From NCBI RefSeq assembly GCF_028737195.1, contig NZ_JAQZAJ010000008.1:26850-90849 (forward strand): DNA of 64,000 bases. The letters are read 5' to 3'. Origin of the DNA: Pseudovibrio exalbescens. GTDB lineage: Bacteria > Pseudomonadota > Alphaproteobacteria > Rhizobiales > Stappiaceae. Below are positions 50,482 through 61,365 of this stretch, one piece after another. The notes below the pieces were generated by a model. It saw only the letters and a list, made by a program, of their open reading frames with translations, was not told the DNA's origin and made no database searches. Made by a program: the position numbers and the translations under genes. The first letter of the stretch is position 1. Every line of letters begins with the position of its first letter.

Positions 50482-53400
50482 CTATGGTAAGGAGGTTGGA
50501 TTTGCACCGACGATAAAACCATTGTCGCCCACGGTAATCGCCATACGATGTGTAGTACCATTAAATATGTATTCATATATAGGCCTACCGGTGCCCGTAC
50601 CTTGGTAACCAACTACGTTATTCTGTTGCAAAGCGGCAAACACTGCATCTGGAATTTCATCTTGAGAAATGCCCTTTTGCGCAAACTCGCCCGCGTGACG
50701 ATTGATGTGTTGTAACCCGGCTGAACTGCTCCCTGTTTCAAGCCAAACAGTCTGCCCATTGGGAAGCTGCTGAATATCAACAACGTTCTCGGTAGTTATA
50801 CGAGTTCCTTCCGGTAGTCCCGCAATCAATTCATCTCGTGTCAGTGTCCTATTTGGAACATTATTTACAATCCCCCCATTGAACACCTGATCATGCTGTT
50901 TGATCAGCGCTTCAGACCCTTGCGAGGCAATCGATCTGACAGCGTTCAACTCAAACCCGATTGCCATCAGATCATAGGCCAATGATGCTTGGGTTTGATC
51001 GAGGCCGGTGGCGCGCATCACCAGTTGGACACCGAAGGGCAGTGCCTCCTCTCCGGTGATCAATTGCGCAAAACCAGCACCTGCCGTATCCGCTCCATGG
51101 GCTGCCACCAAGACAGATGCCGTAGCACAGGCCGTTCCTGCAGAAGCAGGGCACATGTAAACAGCGCCAGCAACTTCAGCCGCGCCAAAGACAACATCAA
51201 TCGCTCCGGCAATCCGGTTGTCTAGAACCCGCTGTCTGTCGATTTCCTCATCAACCGCAAGGCTGCAAGCACTTTGGCTCATAGAAGAAGAGCAAACATC
51301 TTCCGCAATTTCGGCTCGCGCTTGTTGCTCCAATTCGAGGTAGATTGCCAAGCGATCATCGTTCAGCGTTTGTTGCTCAGAAGCAGTCAGTGCGCCGCTG
51401 CGCTCAAGTTCAGCGCGTACCGATATGTCACAACTATTCACGCCGCCAGAGCAGAAAGTTGCTGTGGTTTCTTCTCTCAGCGCCGCTCTGAATTCAGTGG
51501 CCTGATCCGGTGTCCAGACAACCAAATCTTCTGCAGAATCTTGTAGATCGTTGAGCAAACGACCTTTGTACTCACCCGAAGTCATCAGGTTGAACACGAT
51601 TGAATCAAACGCCCCTTCAGCGACGGCAATTCTGGCCCAATGACCAGCCCTGCAGGCGTCAGTTTCACAGGCTTCCAACTCAGCGTTTTGCGCGGTGCTG
51701 ATTTCAACATATTCAGCAAACACCTCAGCGCGGCATGCCGAAAAGCCAGCGCCAAGTGCTGCGCACTCAGACAATCTCTGCTGTAGCTGACCAATTTGGT
51801 CGTGGCTAAGATAGTTGTTCTGCAAACCAGACGCCGCTATAGCGGAAGCAGCACTGACATTTGCCGGGTTGCCACCTGAGAATATATAGCCGGCAAGCGC
51901 GCCAATCATCTCGGCATTCCGCACCGCGTCTGCTCGTTGTTCGCCCGTCAAATTTTCATCAAGGGTTCCCGCAAACAGGCTTTGCGCCACAGCTGCTGCA
52001 GCCGCCGCGGCACAGCCCTGACCGCCGTTCTGAGCCGCTCCTGCAGCACAGCCTGCAAGGCCATGCAAAATGGCATGCGGCAGAGAGCCCTCCCAGGCCT
52101 CGTTGGTCTTGATCACGTCGCCGTTGGCATCTCGAATAATGCCCAGCTCACCAATCTCGAACTGGATATCGGCAAGGGTCAAGCTGACCAACGTTTTGAT
52201 CATGGAGGCGGAAAAACCTTCCATGAAGTCTGTGCCATAAACGGCAGAGGACAGGCCGTTCGTGATCACGCCGTCCAGCGCGCCTTCGAGAATGTTACCG
52301 ATAGACAGCTTGTTGTTGCCAAAAGTGCCCAGCAGGCCATCGAACAATTCGGGATGGGTCTGCGATGTGATCCCGAACATGTTCAGGCTGACGCCCTCAG
52401 CAAGACCTGCAGTCACGGCAGAGAATGTTGCATCCTTCAGGATGTCGCCGAGGTCGAAGTCACCTGAAACCGCTCCGTCCAGACTTTCCACGAGGAATGT
52501 ACTGGTGAAGGCCTCCGCTGCAGTAACGGCCCAGCTGGAGGAAAGGTTCAGGAGGTTCGCAATCCCCAAATGGGGAACCAGAACGGAGCCAACAGCGATG
52601 GAAACCAAGGCCTTGAACGCGGGCGACAAGGCGACCTGCTTGTCGTAGAAGTATTCATTGGCCAGCTGCTGAGTAAGCAGCTCCAACCCTTCCAGTTCAA
52701 GCAGTTCTGAGGGGTATAGATCTCCCGGATTTTGGGCATCCACGCCTGCTATCTCGTAGAGGGTCAGGCGTGCATCGCCATCCACGTCGAGATTGAGCGC
52801 ATGTCCGGCCAGGAGCTGCGTGAGAACAGCTGCTTCAACATAGCTGTTCTCGGTGATCGTGGTCATCAGAACGAGGCCGGTCTCGTGTGAAAAGACCTCT
52901 TTGCGATGACTGTTGATGGCAGCCTGAATATCCAGATCACCGCCAGTGTTGATGTTCAGATCTTGACCTGCAGAGAGCTGCGCCCCGACCAAGGTGGTGT
53001 CCGCGCCAGAAACCAGGGTGAGATCAACAGAAGCGAGCGCCTCTGTGCCCCGGCTCACCTTATCTACACTGCTGATGATCTTTGTTGAGCCGAACAGCCC
53101 GCCGAACATGCTCTTGCTGGTCTTGCTGTAGGTCTCATGAACATCGGTGTAGGCCCCGGCGAAGATGTCCCCCTCCGCCGCGTTCAGGTTGATGTCGCCC
53201 TGAGCCGAGGCGAGCGCGGAACCCGCTGTGGTCAGGTCGCCCTTATCCGCTTGCAGGGTTACATCTTCGCGCCCAGCGATGCTTACACCGCTGTTTGTTA
53301 CGCGGGTCTCACTGCGTACCGTCTCCTTGGAGCGGAGGAAGCCGCTTTTCTTGGTTTTGGAGTAAGAGGTGTAGATATCCTGTACCGCGGCCAAGACCAG

Positions 53401-56400
53401 ATCGTCGGCTGCGCCAATTTCTACCTTGCCACCCACATCAACTTGAGTGCCCATGAGCACAGCGCTTCCACCGGCTGTCGCTGTCAGGTTGCCTTGGGCC
53501 TCGATGTCCGTTGCCGTGCTGACAAGATGTTCGGACTTGGCGTTCTTGGCCTTCGTCGTGCTGCCACTTTCAACAGCGCCCAGCACAAGGTCCTTCTCAG
53601 CGGTCAGCTTTACATCGCCGCCCGCGTCCACATCAGTACCTGCAACAAACAGATCGCCATTGGACACAATGGAGATGTCACCGCCTGCTGCCATGGAAGA
53701 CAGGCGCTGGTCTTTAACCGTGCGGGTTGACGTGACAACGGTTCTGGGCGGCGTGTCCTCGAGCAGGGATGGCAGCGTCTGCCTCTGCTCGATAGTGAAG
53801 TTCTTTTCAAGGCCGGTGAGCGTGACACTGCTGGTTGCGAAAATCGAAAGGTCTTCCTCCGCGTCCAGAGTAATGCCTCGGCCGAGGAAGTCATGACCGG
53901 AAAGAATGTCGATGGACTTGCCTGAAAGCGTTGTCTCATTCAGCAGCAACGAAGTCAGCGAATTGACAGAGAGCTTGCCTTCGTCCGCAGTCAACGCGCC
54001 TTCTGTGCTGCTCACAACCGCGGCAATCACTTTCAGGTCTTCTTTGGCGGTGATCGTGCCCGCATTGCTGACGGAGGTGCCCATGATGGCCACTTCACCG
54101 CCGCTGATGAGCGCGCCTCGCCCATCCAGCTCAAATGCGGTGTTTTCTGGATACACCGTGTGCATGCCGCTGCCATCCGGCTTGGGCACAGAAACCGGTT
54201 TATTGAGGTGGTCCAACGGCCCGACCTGTGGGTCAACAGTCGCCGCCTTGAACCGATCGGCACGTGGTTCCACATGGTTGTTGATGAGGTCGTCGCGATA
54301 CTGCAGACGGTCTACATCCATCATGTAGTTTGACGTGATGAAATTGGCGTAGTCGGTGAATTCAGGATCCGTCTCGGCCAACGCCGTAAGACCGGTGGAG
54401 AGGAGTTCTTCAACCGAGGTGGTTGGCGTGAGCACCGGCTCGACTGGCACCACTGTCTCGACGGTAGGGACAATATCTTTTACTTCCACCGGGATGATGA
54501 TCGGTTTGCCCTTGCCCGGATTGACTGTCTTGGTAGGAAGCGTGGTTACATCGGTCGCAGTGATGGTGGTTGGATCGATGCCGGGTTCCGCGACAACACG
54601 GTCCTCGCTCTCCACATCCCTCACTGTTACCTCTGGGGTGCCCGGTCCAGTATCGACCTCCACCTCATCGGCCACATCCACCGAGTCCACGGTTCTGATG
54701 TCCGTGCCGTCCCCCTCGACTGGTGCAATATGGTCCGGGGTGCGCACATCCTTGAAGTCCAGTGTTCTGGTACGCACGTTCGGAATGCCGGTCATATCCG
54801 GATCACCCGCCGCCTTCTGCTCTTCGATGAAGGCGTTCATGGTGTCGATCATGTCCTGCATGGACATTTCGGAGGTGTTGATGGTCAGATTGACAAGCTC
54901 ACCAGAAATGGAGACCTTGCCTACCGCTTCAATCCGCCCGCCAAATGTGTCGTAGTAGGCCACTTCCCCTTCGTGGCAGGTGAAGCAATCGGGTTTCTTG
55001 TGGACCTCCAGCAGAACCTGGGTCGCGCCCACCGCCTTGTTCTCGATCTTGTTAGCGGTGAGCATCAGATCGTTACCGGCGGAGATATTGCCGAAGATGT
55101 TTTTCAGAACTTCCGTCTCAATGCTGACGTCCTGACCGGCAACCAGTTCGGCAAGAACGCCATCATCATTGAAACGGTCCTGATAAAGGATCTTCAGAAT
55201 GTCGTAGGATTTCGCCGCGCCCGCGGACATGGCAGTCCACAGTGAGGTGACTTCCGGGTCGAGCTCATTGGAGTAGACACGTGTCACTTCGCCCGAGACA
55301 GGGTCTGTTACTTCTTCAAAAACCAGCGCGTTTTTGCCAAGAATGCCGCGCACACGGGAAGAAACAGTTGATGAGCCCGATGCAAGGGTTTCCCAAAGTT
55401 CAAGATAAGCCTGTTCGAACTCCGGCAACATGTTGCCATCGGCATCAAAGACCACCGGATCCAGAAGATCTGCCATAGCCTGAATGGGATCAGGGGTTCC
55501 TGCGGCATTTGCCTTGGAGTACATGTTGTCCCAAAGGCGCTGCAGGCCGTCGGTTAGTTGCGTCTGGCTCGGTTTGAGAACGGAGGTCTTGACGATCGCG
55601 CGTGCATCTTCAGAAAGAAACTCTGAGCCACTCAAAAGGTCCTGCCACAAGGCGAGATAGTTTGCCGTATAGGCTGGCAATACCTTCCCGGAGCCATCCA
55701 GGTACGCTGTATCAATCAGCTTGAGGATCTCATCAGCAGAGTTGACCGGACCACTTCGTCCTTTTTCCAACCACCGGATGATCTGACTGCTGCTCAAGGT
55801 GGGCGCAGTGCCCACGTTGTGCACTTCATCGGCCCGTATGGTCAGGTTGCCTTGAAAAGCTTCGATGCGACCATTCGTGTTCTGAAGCAAGGCGCTGCGA
55901 TCAAGATTATCGTTGGCTGCAATGGTAATGCTGTCATTCGCCCAGACCACGCCCCCATTGTTGATCAGTTCCTGCGAATAGACGGCAAGGTCATCGCCTG
56001 AAATCAGCGCCGCCACGTTCGTAACTGTGTCGGAAGCAGTTATTGTGAGCTGTTCGCCAGCGGAGATGGTGCCAGCGTTGTTGAGAAATGACTGGGAGTT
56101 AAGGAAAACACGTTGGGAGCTCAAAGTTCCGGTATTGGTCAAGCCTCCCGTGCCTGCGCTGAGCTTCAACTCTTCAGCTGCGGCGATCACCCCATCTGCG
56201 GTGATGGCACTGGCTTCAATCTCGATTTTCTTGCCGTAGACAGCAAAGTCCGTTCCGAGAGTGAAGGCATCAGCCATGGAAAGGCTTACGCGCTCGCGAC
56301 CCGTAATGCTGCCGGTATTTGCCAAGGTGGTTGCGGAGGTCAGAAGCGCTTCTTCAGCAACGAGCGCACCAGCGTTTACAAGCCCGCCTGTCCCGGCTTT

Positions 56401-59400
56401 GACTTCAAGACTCCCTGTGGCGACCGTGGTGCCAGAAAGGGCCACGCGGCGACTTTCAACACTGATGTCATCGCCAGATACTTGAGAATTCTCAAGGGAG
56501 GTGACGCTTTGCCCGGCGGTTGCAGTGAGCTTTGTAGTGCCCGCCAGAACGCCGCTGTTTACGATCCCACTTGATGCACCAAGAGTGGTGGTCGCCCCGC
56601 CAACAAGACCATCGTTTTCAATGGAACCATTCGCAGCAGTGATTGAGGTGCCATGGAGAGCCCGGATATCGCCCTTGGTGATGACGTCGGCAGCCGTGAT
56701 TACCAGATCGTCAGCATAAAGACCTGCGCCAGAGGAGGTCCCAAAACTCTGAGAAGAGACAAGGCGAACCTCATCCTCGACTTCCACCAGACCCGTCACC
56801 ATCAAGTCTTGAGCGGAGGTTACGTGTAGATCTCGGGCTTCAACAACACCGCCAAGAAGAATATTTCCAGTCTTGGAAACAAGTGTTGACCCAGTGCCAA
56901 GCTCCAGCAGACCATGGGTTGTCAGAGCGCCAGAGGCTTCGATCGTAGCTTCGCTGGCAGAGGCAAATCCACCCAGTTCCAGCGCCCCGGAAGTGGTCAT
57001 CAAGAGAAGTTGGTTTTCCGCAAGTACATTGCCGAGGACCTTGGCGCTGTCGCCCTGCATGGACACGGTTTTTGCGGAAACCTCCGCACCGTCCTTCACC
57101 TCCAGCTTCCCGGATGCATGTACCAAGGCGCTCTCTACAGCGACGATTTTCCCCGAATGCAGTAAGTCCGAGGCACTGCGGAGCGCAACGGTCTTGCCTC
57201 CAACAAGTGCGGTGTTATTGAACGCTCCGGCTAGAGCGCTGATCTCAACGTCTTGCTGGGCCAACAATTCACCGGCACTGAGGATGGTGGCGGCCGCGAC
57301 ATCAATTGTCTCGGCATAAAGGGTGGCGCTTTCAGCGGTCTTGAGCTCGCCAGTGCGCGCGTCCAACGCAAGATACTCATCCGCGTCAAGAAGACCCGAG
57401 ATGGAAAGATCGGCCGCAGCATTTATCGTGATGGTGCGGCTGCTCAACTCACCTGTCACATCAAGCCCATCGGCCCCGCCAATGACAGTGAGGTCTGATC
57501 CGATGATTGCAACACCACCAAGGGCAATTTGCTTGCCTGAATAGTGCGCTCTCTCGCCATAAAACTCGGCCTCAGCTGTGCTGGACAGGACAGTTCCGGC
57601 AGCAATGGTCAGCAGGTCGTCGGCAGTTACGGAGCCCGAAACATCAATGCCACCTTGCGAGGAAAGGGTTGTCTGCGCCCCTACAAGATCACCAATATTG
57701 GATAGGCCGCCTGCGCCTGCCACTATCTCAAGCTGATCTCCCGCAAGCACCGACCCTGCAAGTACCAACTTGTTTCCTTCGAAGGTGACCTGCTCTGCGA
57801 TTAGCTGCGAGGAGAGACTCGATACTATTTCATCAGCGGCCTCCAGATCGGCGGCCAGCTCTGCGGAAACGGCACCGAAAAGTGAGAGGTCTTCTGCGGC
57901 TTCCAAGGTGATTGCAGAGCCAACTAAAACACCTCTGGTGGTCAAATCACCGTGGGTGGTGGTCAAGTAAAGACTGTCATTTGCCTTGATCGTACCGGCC
58001 AGATCAGCGGCACCTGCCTTTATATCTGCTTGGTTTGCGAAGAACTCGGAAAGATCTTCACTTTCAAACAGGCCCGCAGCTTCTACTCTGGCTGTTTCAG
58101 AAGCATTGATTTTGCCTGCATTCAGAACGCCTTGAGCAGAGTCCAGTGCCACCTCGCGCCCATGAAGGGAGCCCTGGTTGATCATCCCACCGGCGCCAGC
58201 TTTGATGGCCAGGGTGTCGCTCGCCTCTGTCTGACCAGAAGTGGCTACGGTTCCCCCTTGCAATCGTATGGCCTGTGCCTTCAGCGTAGCGGAGGATCCG
58301 AGTTCCAACCCCTTTCCGGCTTCAAAAGAGGCCTCACCTTCGGCGGTAACCTTCCCTGACAGGATCAGTTCCCCTGCGGCCTGCCCATCCACCTCACTGG
58401 CTGCAACAACAGCGCTCTCAGAGATTTCGAGAGCGCTGCCCGTCGAGTTCAACGCTAACCGTTGGCTTGCATGTACCACACCAGAAATTGCTGCAATGCC
58501 AGCGCTTTCCAGTGTTACGGCGCCCCCGGAGACCTCACCTGCCACGACGAGAGTCCCGCCTGCGGACACAACATCAATACTGTCGTTGCTCTCTGACAGC
58601 AGAGACCCTTCAAGCACAATCGGACCCGCAGACCGAAGCGATACCTTCTCACCCGCCTTGATGAGAGGGCGGCGTGTTTCCGTCGGTTTGCCAAGCGTGA
58701 TCTGCCCATTGGCACTCAACGCGATATTGGTGGCCGACGCCATTTCACCATCAAGGTGAACGCCCACGCCGTTTTCCGTCGCCAGCAGCTTGATGGAGTT
58801 GGCATACATGCCACCAAGGGCGGCAACATCGACGGCAAGCTCTGGCACCTCCGATGTTCCAGCCTGTGGAGTGACGCCTTGTACTTCGTTTGTTTGTGGG
58901 TCGAAGCTCCAGTCATAAGAAACCGCATTGGCACCGGTAATGACGTTGAGTTCCTTAGCGTGCATGGCGCCATAAACCGCTGCGGCGCGGGAGATAACGT
59001 CAACGCGCGTCAGGTCTTCCATGCTGAGGCGTGGGTCCAGATTGAACCCCTCCGCCCCTATGGTGACTTTACCTTGCCTTACATCAAACCCTGCAAGGTG
59101 ACCGTTTTGGTCGAAGACCGGCACCCCCGTTGTAAGAGTTGCTCGACCAGTGTTGATAAAGCCGCACCCGTTGCAGGTAATGCCAAACTCATTCGCAAGG
59201 ATGACATCCATTTTCTGGCCAGCGACCTCAAGCAGACCATTGAGCTGCGCCTGCTGTCCGCCGACGACCTCGCCAATCCAGCTTCTGGCTTCCTTGCCAG
59301 CAGTCAGATTTGGATTGCCCTCAATCCATCCAGACAAACGCGTGCCTGTGATGGTTGCTGAGTTGTTGAGGATGACATCATCCACCTCAAAACGCGTAAA

Positions 59401-59598
59401 ACGGTCGTGTGATACCCCTTTACCGTTAGGTGTCGAGATATTCACGACCGGCACGCCGTTTGGCGCGTTCTTGACCTGCGCCCTCGGACCAGAGTTCGGA
59501 ATGGAAACCCGAACTTCACTTGCTTGCACCAGAACAGGTTGCACCGTGAGCAAAGTGCTGAGCAGCAGTGCAAGGGACCGTTCAAAGAATTTCAACAT
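50482..59598 (-). CDS. cdiA: CdiA-type filamentous haemagglutinin/CDI toxin
   Basis: A giant two-partner secreted surface toxin of about 3038 residues that delivers a C-terminal toxin into neighbouring cells. Features in order: a signal peptide (SLALLLSTLLTVQPVLVQA); the TPS domain at about 30-280 with GITCNGCGFINTGRATLTTG; long filamentous repeats at 280-1200; a middle region with KKPDCFTCHEGEVAYYDT near 1530 and a Val/Thr/Pro-rich stretch at about 1600-1720; more filament repeats (about 1820-2260); a DUF637-like region near 2310-2520; a pretoxin with [20 protein letters not shown]; and the junction NGGIVNNVP at about 2908. The last 130 residues (LQHINRHAGEFAQKGISQDE, VVGYQGTGTGRPIYEY, GFIVGANP) are the toxin, probably a nuclease of unknown type. 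I start at the ATG at 59598, after GGAGAAG. The 3' part is copied in the orphan modules. Confidence 0.93.
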   Translation of the reverse strand: MLKFFERSLALLLSTLLTVQPVLVQASEVRVSIPNSGPRAQVKNAPNGVPVVNISTPNGKGVSHDRFTRFEVDDVILNNSATITGTRLSGWIEGNPNLTAGKEARSWIGEVVGGQQAQLNGLLEVAGQKMDVILANEFGITCNGCGFINTGRATLTTGVPVFDQNGHLAGFDVRQGKVTIGAEGFNLDPRLSMEDLTRVDVISRAAAVYGAMHAKELNVITGANAVSYDWSFDPQTNEVQGVTPQAGTSEVPELAVDVAALGGMYANSIKLLATENGVGVHLDGEMASATNIALSANGQITLGKPTETRRPLIKAGEKVSLRSAGPIVLEGSLLSESNDSIDVVSAGGTLVVAGEVSGGAVTLESAGIAAISGVVHASQRLALNSTGSALEISESAVVAASEVDGQAAGELILSGKVTAEGEASFEAGKGLELGSSATLKAQAIRLQGGTVATSGQTEASDTLAIKAGAGGMINQGSLHGREVALDSAQGVLNAGKINASETARVEAAGLFESEDLSEFFANQADIKAGAADLAGTIKANDSLYLTTTHGDLTTRGVLVGSAITLEAAEDLSLFGAVSAELAADLEAADEIVSSLSSQLIAEQVTFEGNKLVLAGSVLAGDQLEIVAGAGGLSNIGDLVGAQTTLSSQGGIDVSGSVTADDLLTIAAGTVLSSTAEAEFYGERAHYSGKQIALGGVAIIGSDLTVIGGADGLDVTGELSSRTITINAAADLSISGLLDADEYLALDARTGELKTAESATLYAETIDVAAATILSAGELLAQQDVEISALAGAFNNTALVGGKTVALRSASDLLHSGKIVAVESALVHASGKLEVKDGAEVSAKTVSMQGDSAKVLGNVLAENQLLLMTTSGALELGGFASASEATIEASGALTTHGLLELGTGSTLVSKTGNILLGGVVEARDLHVTSAQDLMVTGLVEVEDEVRLVSSQSFGTSSGAGLYADDLVITAADVITKGDIRALHGTSITAANGSIENDGLVGGATTTLGASSGIVNSGVLAGTTKLTATAGQSVTSLENSQVSGDDISVESRRVALSGTTVATGSLEVKAGTGGLVNAGALVAEEALLTSATTLANTGSITGRERVSLSMADAFTLGTDFAVYGKKIEIEASAITADGVIAAAEELKLSAGTGGLTNTGTLSSQRVFLNSQSFLNNAGTISAGEQLTITASDTVTNVAALISGDDLAVYSQELINNGGVVWANDSITIAANDNLDRSALLQNTNGRIEAFQGNLTIRADEVHNVGTAPTLSSSQIIRWLEKGRSGPVNSADEILKLIDTAYLDGSGKVLPAYTANYLALWQDLLSGSEFLSEDARAIVKTSVLKPSQTQLTDGLQRLWDNMYSKANAAGTPDPIQAMADLLDPVVFDADGNMLPEFEQAYLELWETLASGSSTVSSRVRGILGKNALVFEEVTDPVSGEVTRVYSNELDPEVTSLWTAMSAGAAKSYDILKILYQDRFNDDGVLAELVAGQDVSIETEVLKNIFGNISAGNDLMLTANKIENKAVGATQVLLEVHKKPDCFTCHEGEVAYYDTFGGRIEAVGKVSISGELVNLTINTSEMSMQDMIDTMNAFIEEQKAAGDPDMTGIPNVRTRTLDFKDVRTPDHIAPVEGDGTDIRTVDSVDVADEVEVDTGPGTPEVTVRDVESEDRVVAEPGIDPTTITATDVTTLPTKTVNPGKGKPIIIPVEVKDIVPTVETVVPVEPVLTPTTSVEELLSTGLTALAETDPEFTDYANFITSNYMMDVDRLQYRDDLINNHVEPRADRFKAATVDPQVGPLDHLNKPVSVPKPDGSGMHTVYPENTAFELDGRGALISGGEVAIMGTSVSNAGTITAKEDLKVIAAVVSSTEGALTADEGKLSVNSLTSLLLNETTLSGKSIDILSGHDFLGRGITLDAEEDLSIFATSSVTLTGLEKNFTIEQRQTLPSLLEDTPPRTVVTSTRTVKDQRLSSMAAGGDISIVSNGDLFVAGTDVDAGGDVKLTAEKDLVLGAVESGSTTKAKNAKSEHLVSTATDIEAQGNLTATAGGSAVLMGTQVDVGGKVEIGAADDLVLAAVQDIYTSYSKTKKSGFLRSKETVRSETRVTNSGVSIAGREDVTLQADKGDLTTAGSALASAQGDINLNAAEGDIFAGAYTDVHETYSKTSKSMFGGLFGSTKIISSVDKVSRGTEALASVDLTLVSGADTTLVGAQLSAGQDLNINTGGDLDIQAAINSHRKEVFSHETGLVLMTTITENSYVEAAVLTQLLAGHALNLDVDGDARLTLYEIAGVDAQNPGDLYPSELLELEGLELLTQQLANEYFYDKQVALSPAFKALVSIAVGSVLVPHLGIANLLNLSSSWAVTAAEAFTSTFLVESLDGAVSGDFDLGDILKDATFSAVTAGLAEGVSLNMFGITSQTHPELFDGLLGTFGNNKLSIGNILEGALDGVITNGLSSAVYGTDFMEGFSASMIKTLVSLTLADIQFEIGELGIIRDANGDVIKTNEAWEGSLPHAILHGLAGCAAGAAQNGGQGCAAAAAAAVAQSLFAGTLDENLTGEQRADAVRNAEMIGALAGYIFSGGNPANVSAASAIAASGLQNNYLSHDQIGQLQQRLSECAALGAGFSACRAEVFAEYVEISTAQNAELEACETDACRAGHWARIAVAEGAFDSIVFNLMTSGEYKGRLLNDLQDSAEDLVVWTPDQATEFRAALREETTATFCSGGVNSCDISVRAELERSGALTASEQQTLNDDRLAIYLELEQQARAEIAEDVCSSSMSQSACSLAVDEEIDRQRVLDNRIAGAIDVVFGAAEVAGAVYMCPASAGTACATASVLVAAHGADTAGAGFAQLITGEEALPFGVQLVMRATGLDQTQASLAYDLMAIGFELNAVRSIASQGSEALIKQHDQVFNGGIVNNVPNRTLTRDELIAGLPEGTRITTENVVDIQQLPNGQTVWLETGSSSAGLQHINRHAGEFAQKGISQDEIPDAVFAALQQNNVVGYQGTGTGRPIYEYIFNGTTHRMAITVGDNGFIVGANPTSLP

Positions 59599-59640
59599 CA
59601 CAAGCTTCTCCACGAGGTACGGGCGGTCCGGCCAAAGCCG

Positions 59641-61365
59641 TTAAAAAGAAAAATCCAAGCTGGCGAAGCCAACCGTTCGGCTGTCTTCGAAGGCAGGATT
59701 GGCATTGGGTGGGTTTTGGTCCGGGCGCGAGATCGCGTGCGCAATCTTGAAGTCAAGCGTGGCATGGTCGCCAATCGCCAGTTCAGCCCCAAGATGTGCG
59801 CCCACCAGATAGTCTTGGGACCATGACCTGAGTTCTGAAGGTTCGATGATCCCCGCATCAAACCCGCCACTGAGCGTCAGTTGGTAGTCCGGGGTGCTTA
59901 TGGCGTTCCACTCAATACTGTTGCGCCAGTAGGCCCCCGCATCTCCATAGAGATTGTCCTGATGGAAACCACGCACGGATGACCAGCCGCCGATGGCGAT
60001 TTGCTCGGTTCCCGGCAACACATCTTTCGAATACTGACCGAAAACTGCGCCGACATAGGTGAGTGAAGTGTCGGCAATGGGTTTGCGAACGTCGAGACGC
60101 GCATGCACCATCTTGAAGGTGGGATCGACAATGCTCTTTTCGGTCACGCCCGATCCAAAGGCATCCAGACCGAACTTCGCGCCCACATCCCACTGCACCA
60201 TCGCCCCGCCGATGCGTGTCTCTGCCCGCCAGCCCACATCGGCTACAGCCAGGCGGCGGCGCTGACTCATGATCTCGAAGCCATCTATGTAAGACCGGCT
60301 CCGGCTCAATTTCAGCTCGCCATAGGCATGATGCTTGGACAATTGGTCCCGCCAGAGCAAGCGCTCAACGAACAGGCTTACGTAGTGGGATTGCCCCTCA
60401 ACCGGAAACGACTGATTGACGCCGTCAAGCTTGAAGAAGTAGCGGCTGGCGCCGCCCTCAAGGGCAAACTCCCAGCTGCGAACCGGTATCGAGTAGCGAA
60501 GAGAAAGGTTTTCCGAATAGCGTAAGTTGCGATCGTCAAGGGGGCTGCCTCCCACATTGAAGGTCAGCTGGTCGTTCAAGCTCAAGAGATTGTCGAGACC
60601 GAAACCAACTGTGGTCTTGATTGCTCCGGTGTTGTCAAAACCGGAGTTATCAACCCCGAGCGTGAGATGAAGGGGCAATGTTTCCTCCATCTCTATCATC
60701 ACGAACGAACCGCCCGGCTGCTCTCCTGGCACGAGCTTGAACGTGGCGGAGGAGGATCGGGGCCCGTTTAGGACTTCGAGGCCTTGCTCCAGGTCACGTA
60801 GGTTGAGAACATCGCCGCGCTGGCCTCGAAACGCTGTTCGCACCCGCAGGTCAGCCTGACGCCCATCGGCGTAAACGTACCCTTCGATAAGGCCTGGGAC
60901 CACGACCATGCTCAGATGTCCCGTGGAGACGTCTTGCTCTGGCAAATACGCCCGGGTGGTGATGAACCCATGCTCCTTGTAGTGCTGATTAACAGCATTC
61001 AAGGCCTGAACAATTTCCGAAAGAGTTGCGCAGCTTCCGACAAGCTTTTGAGAGACCTCAGGGAAGTCGCCCAGCCCCGCGTGCCCTTGCACCTCTACGG
61101 CCTCGATGTCAAAGCACGGGCCGCCCTCTGGCACACTCAGCTGATCGGAGCCAAGCTCGATACGGCCCGGCGCGCTTTCACGCTGTTGGAACTGCTCCCG
61201 CAAGCGTCTTTGCTGTTCTGCCTGCGCTGCCTGTTCCCGCTGCAAGGTGTTTCGTAGTTCGTTTTGGATCGCCGGCGCCACGGTTTGCGCCTGTGCTGTT
61301 GCGATGGCACCCACAGCGCTAAAAAGCATGAGGCCACCCAGCAGCCAGATGTGTCCCTTGCCCAT
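59641..61365 (-). CDS. cdiB: CdiB-type two-partner secretion translocator
   Basis: Outer-membrane Omp85-family channel (ShlB/FhaC/HecB type) that exports CdiA. It has 574 residues. A signal peptide is visible (WLLGGLMLFSAVGAIATAQA), then a coiled helix with many Gln and Arg (EQAAQAEQQRRLREQFQQRE), a POTRA-2-like region (GPCFDIEAVEVQGH, GFITTRAYLPEQDVSTGHLS) and the 16-strand barrel ending in GFASLDFSF with the terminal Phe. The ATG at 61365 shares a base with the ialB stop (TGATG); a GTG one codon earlier is possible. It ends 42 bp before cdiA, so both are co-transcribed. Confidence 0.93.
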   Translation of the reverse strand: MGKGHIWLLGGLMLFSAVGAIATAQAQTVAPAIQNELRNTLQREQAAQAEQQRRLREQFQQRESAPGRIELGSDQLSVPEGGPCFDIEAVEVQGHAGLGDFPEVSQKLVGSCATLSEIVQALNAVNQHYKEHGFITTRAYLPEQDVSTGHLSMVVVPGLIEGYVYADGRQADLRVRTAFRGQRGDVLNLRDLEQGLEVLNGPRSSSATFKLVPGEQPGGSFVMIEMEETLPLHLTLGVDNSGFDNTGAIKTTVGFGLDNLLSLNDQLTFNVGGSPLDDRNLRYSENLSLRYSIPVRSWEFALEGGASRYFFKLDGVNQSFPVEGQSHYVSLFVERLLWRDQLSKHHAYGELKLSRSRSYIDGFEIMSQRRRLAVADVGWRAETRIGGAMVQWDVGAKFGLDAFGSGVTEKSIVDPTFKMVHARLDVRKPIADTSLTYVGAVFGQYSKDVLPGTEQIAIGGWSSVRGFHQDNLYGDAGAYWRNSIEWNAISTPDYQLTLSGGFDAGIIEPSELRSWSQDYLVGAHLGAELAIGDHATLDFKIAHAISRPDQNPPNANPAFEDSRTVGFASLDFSF

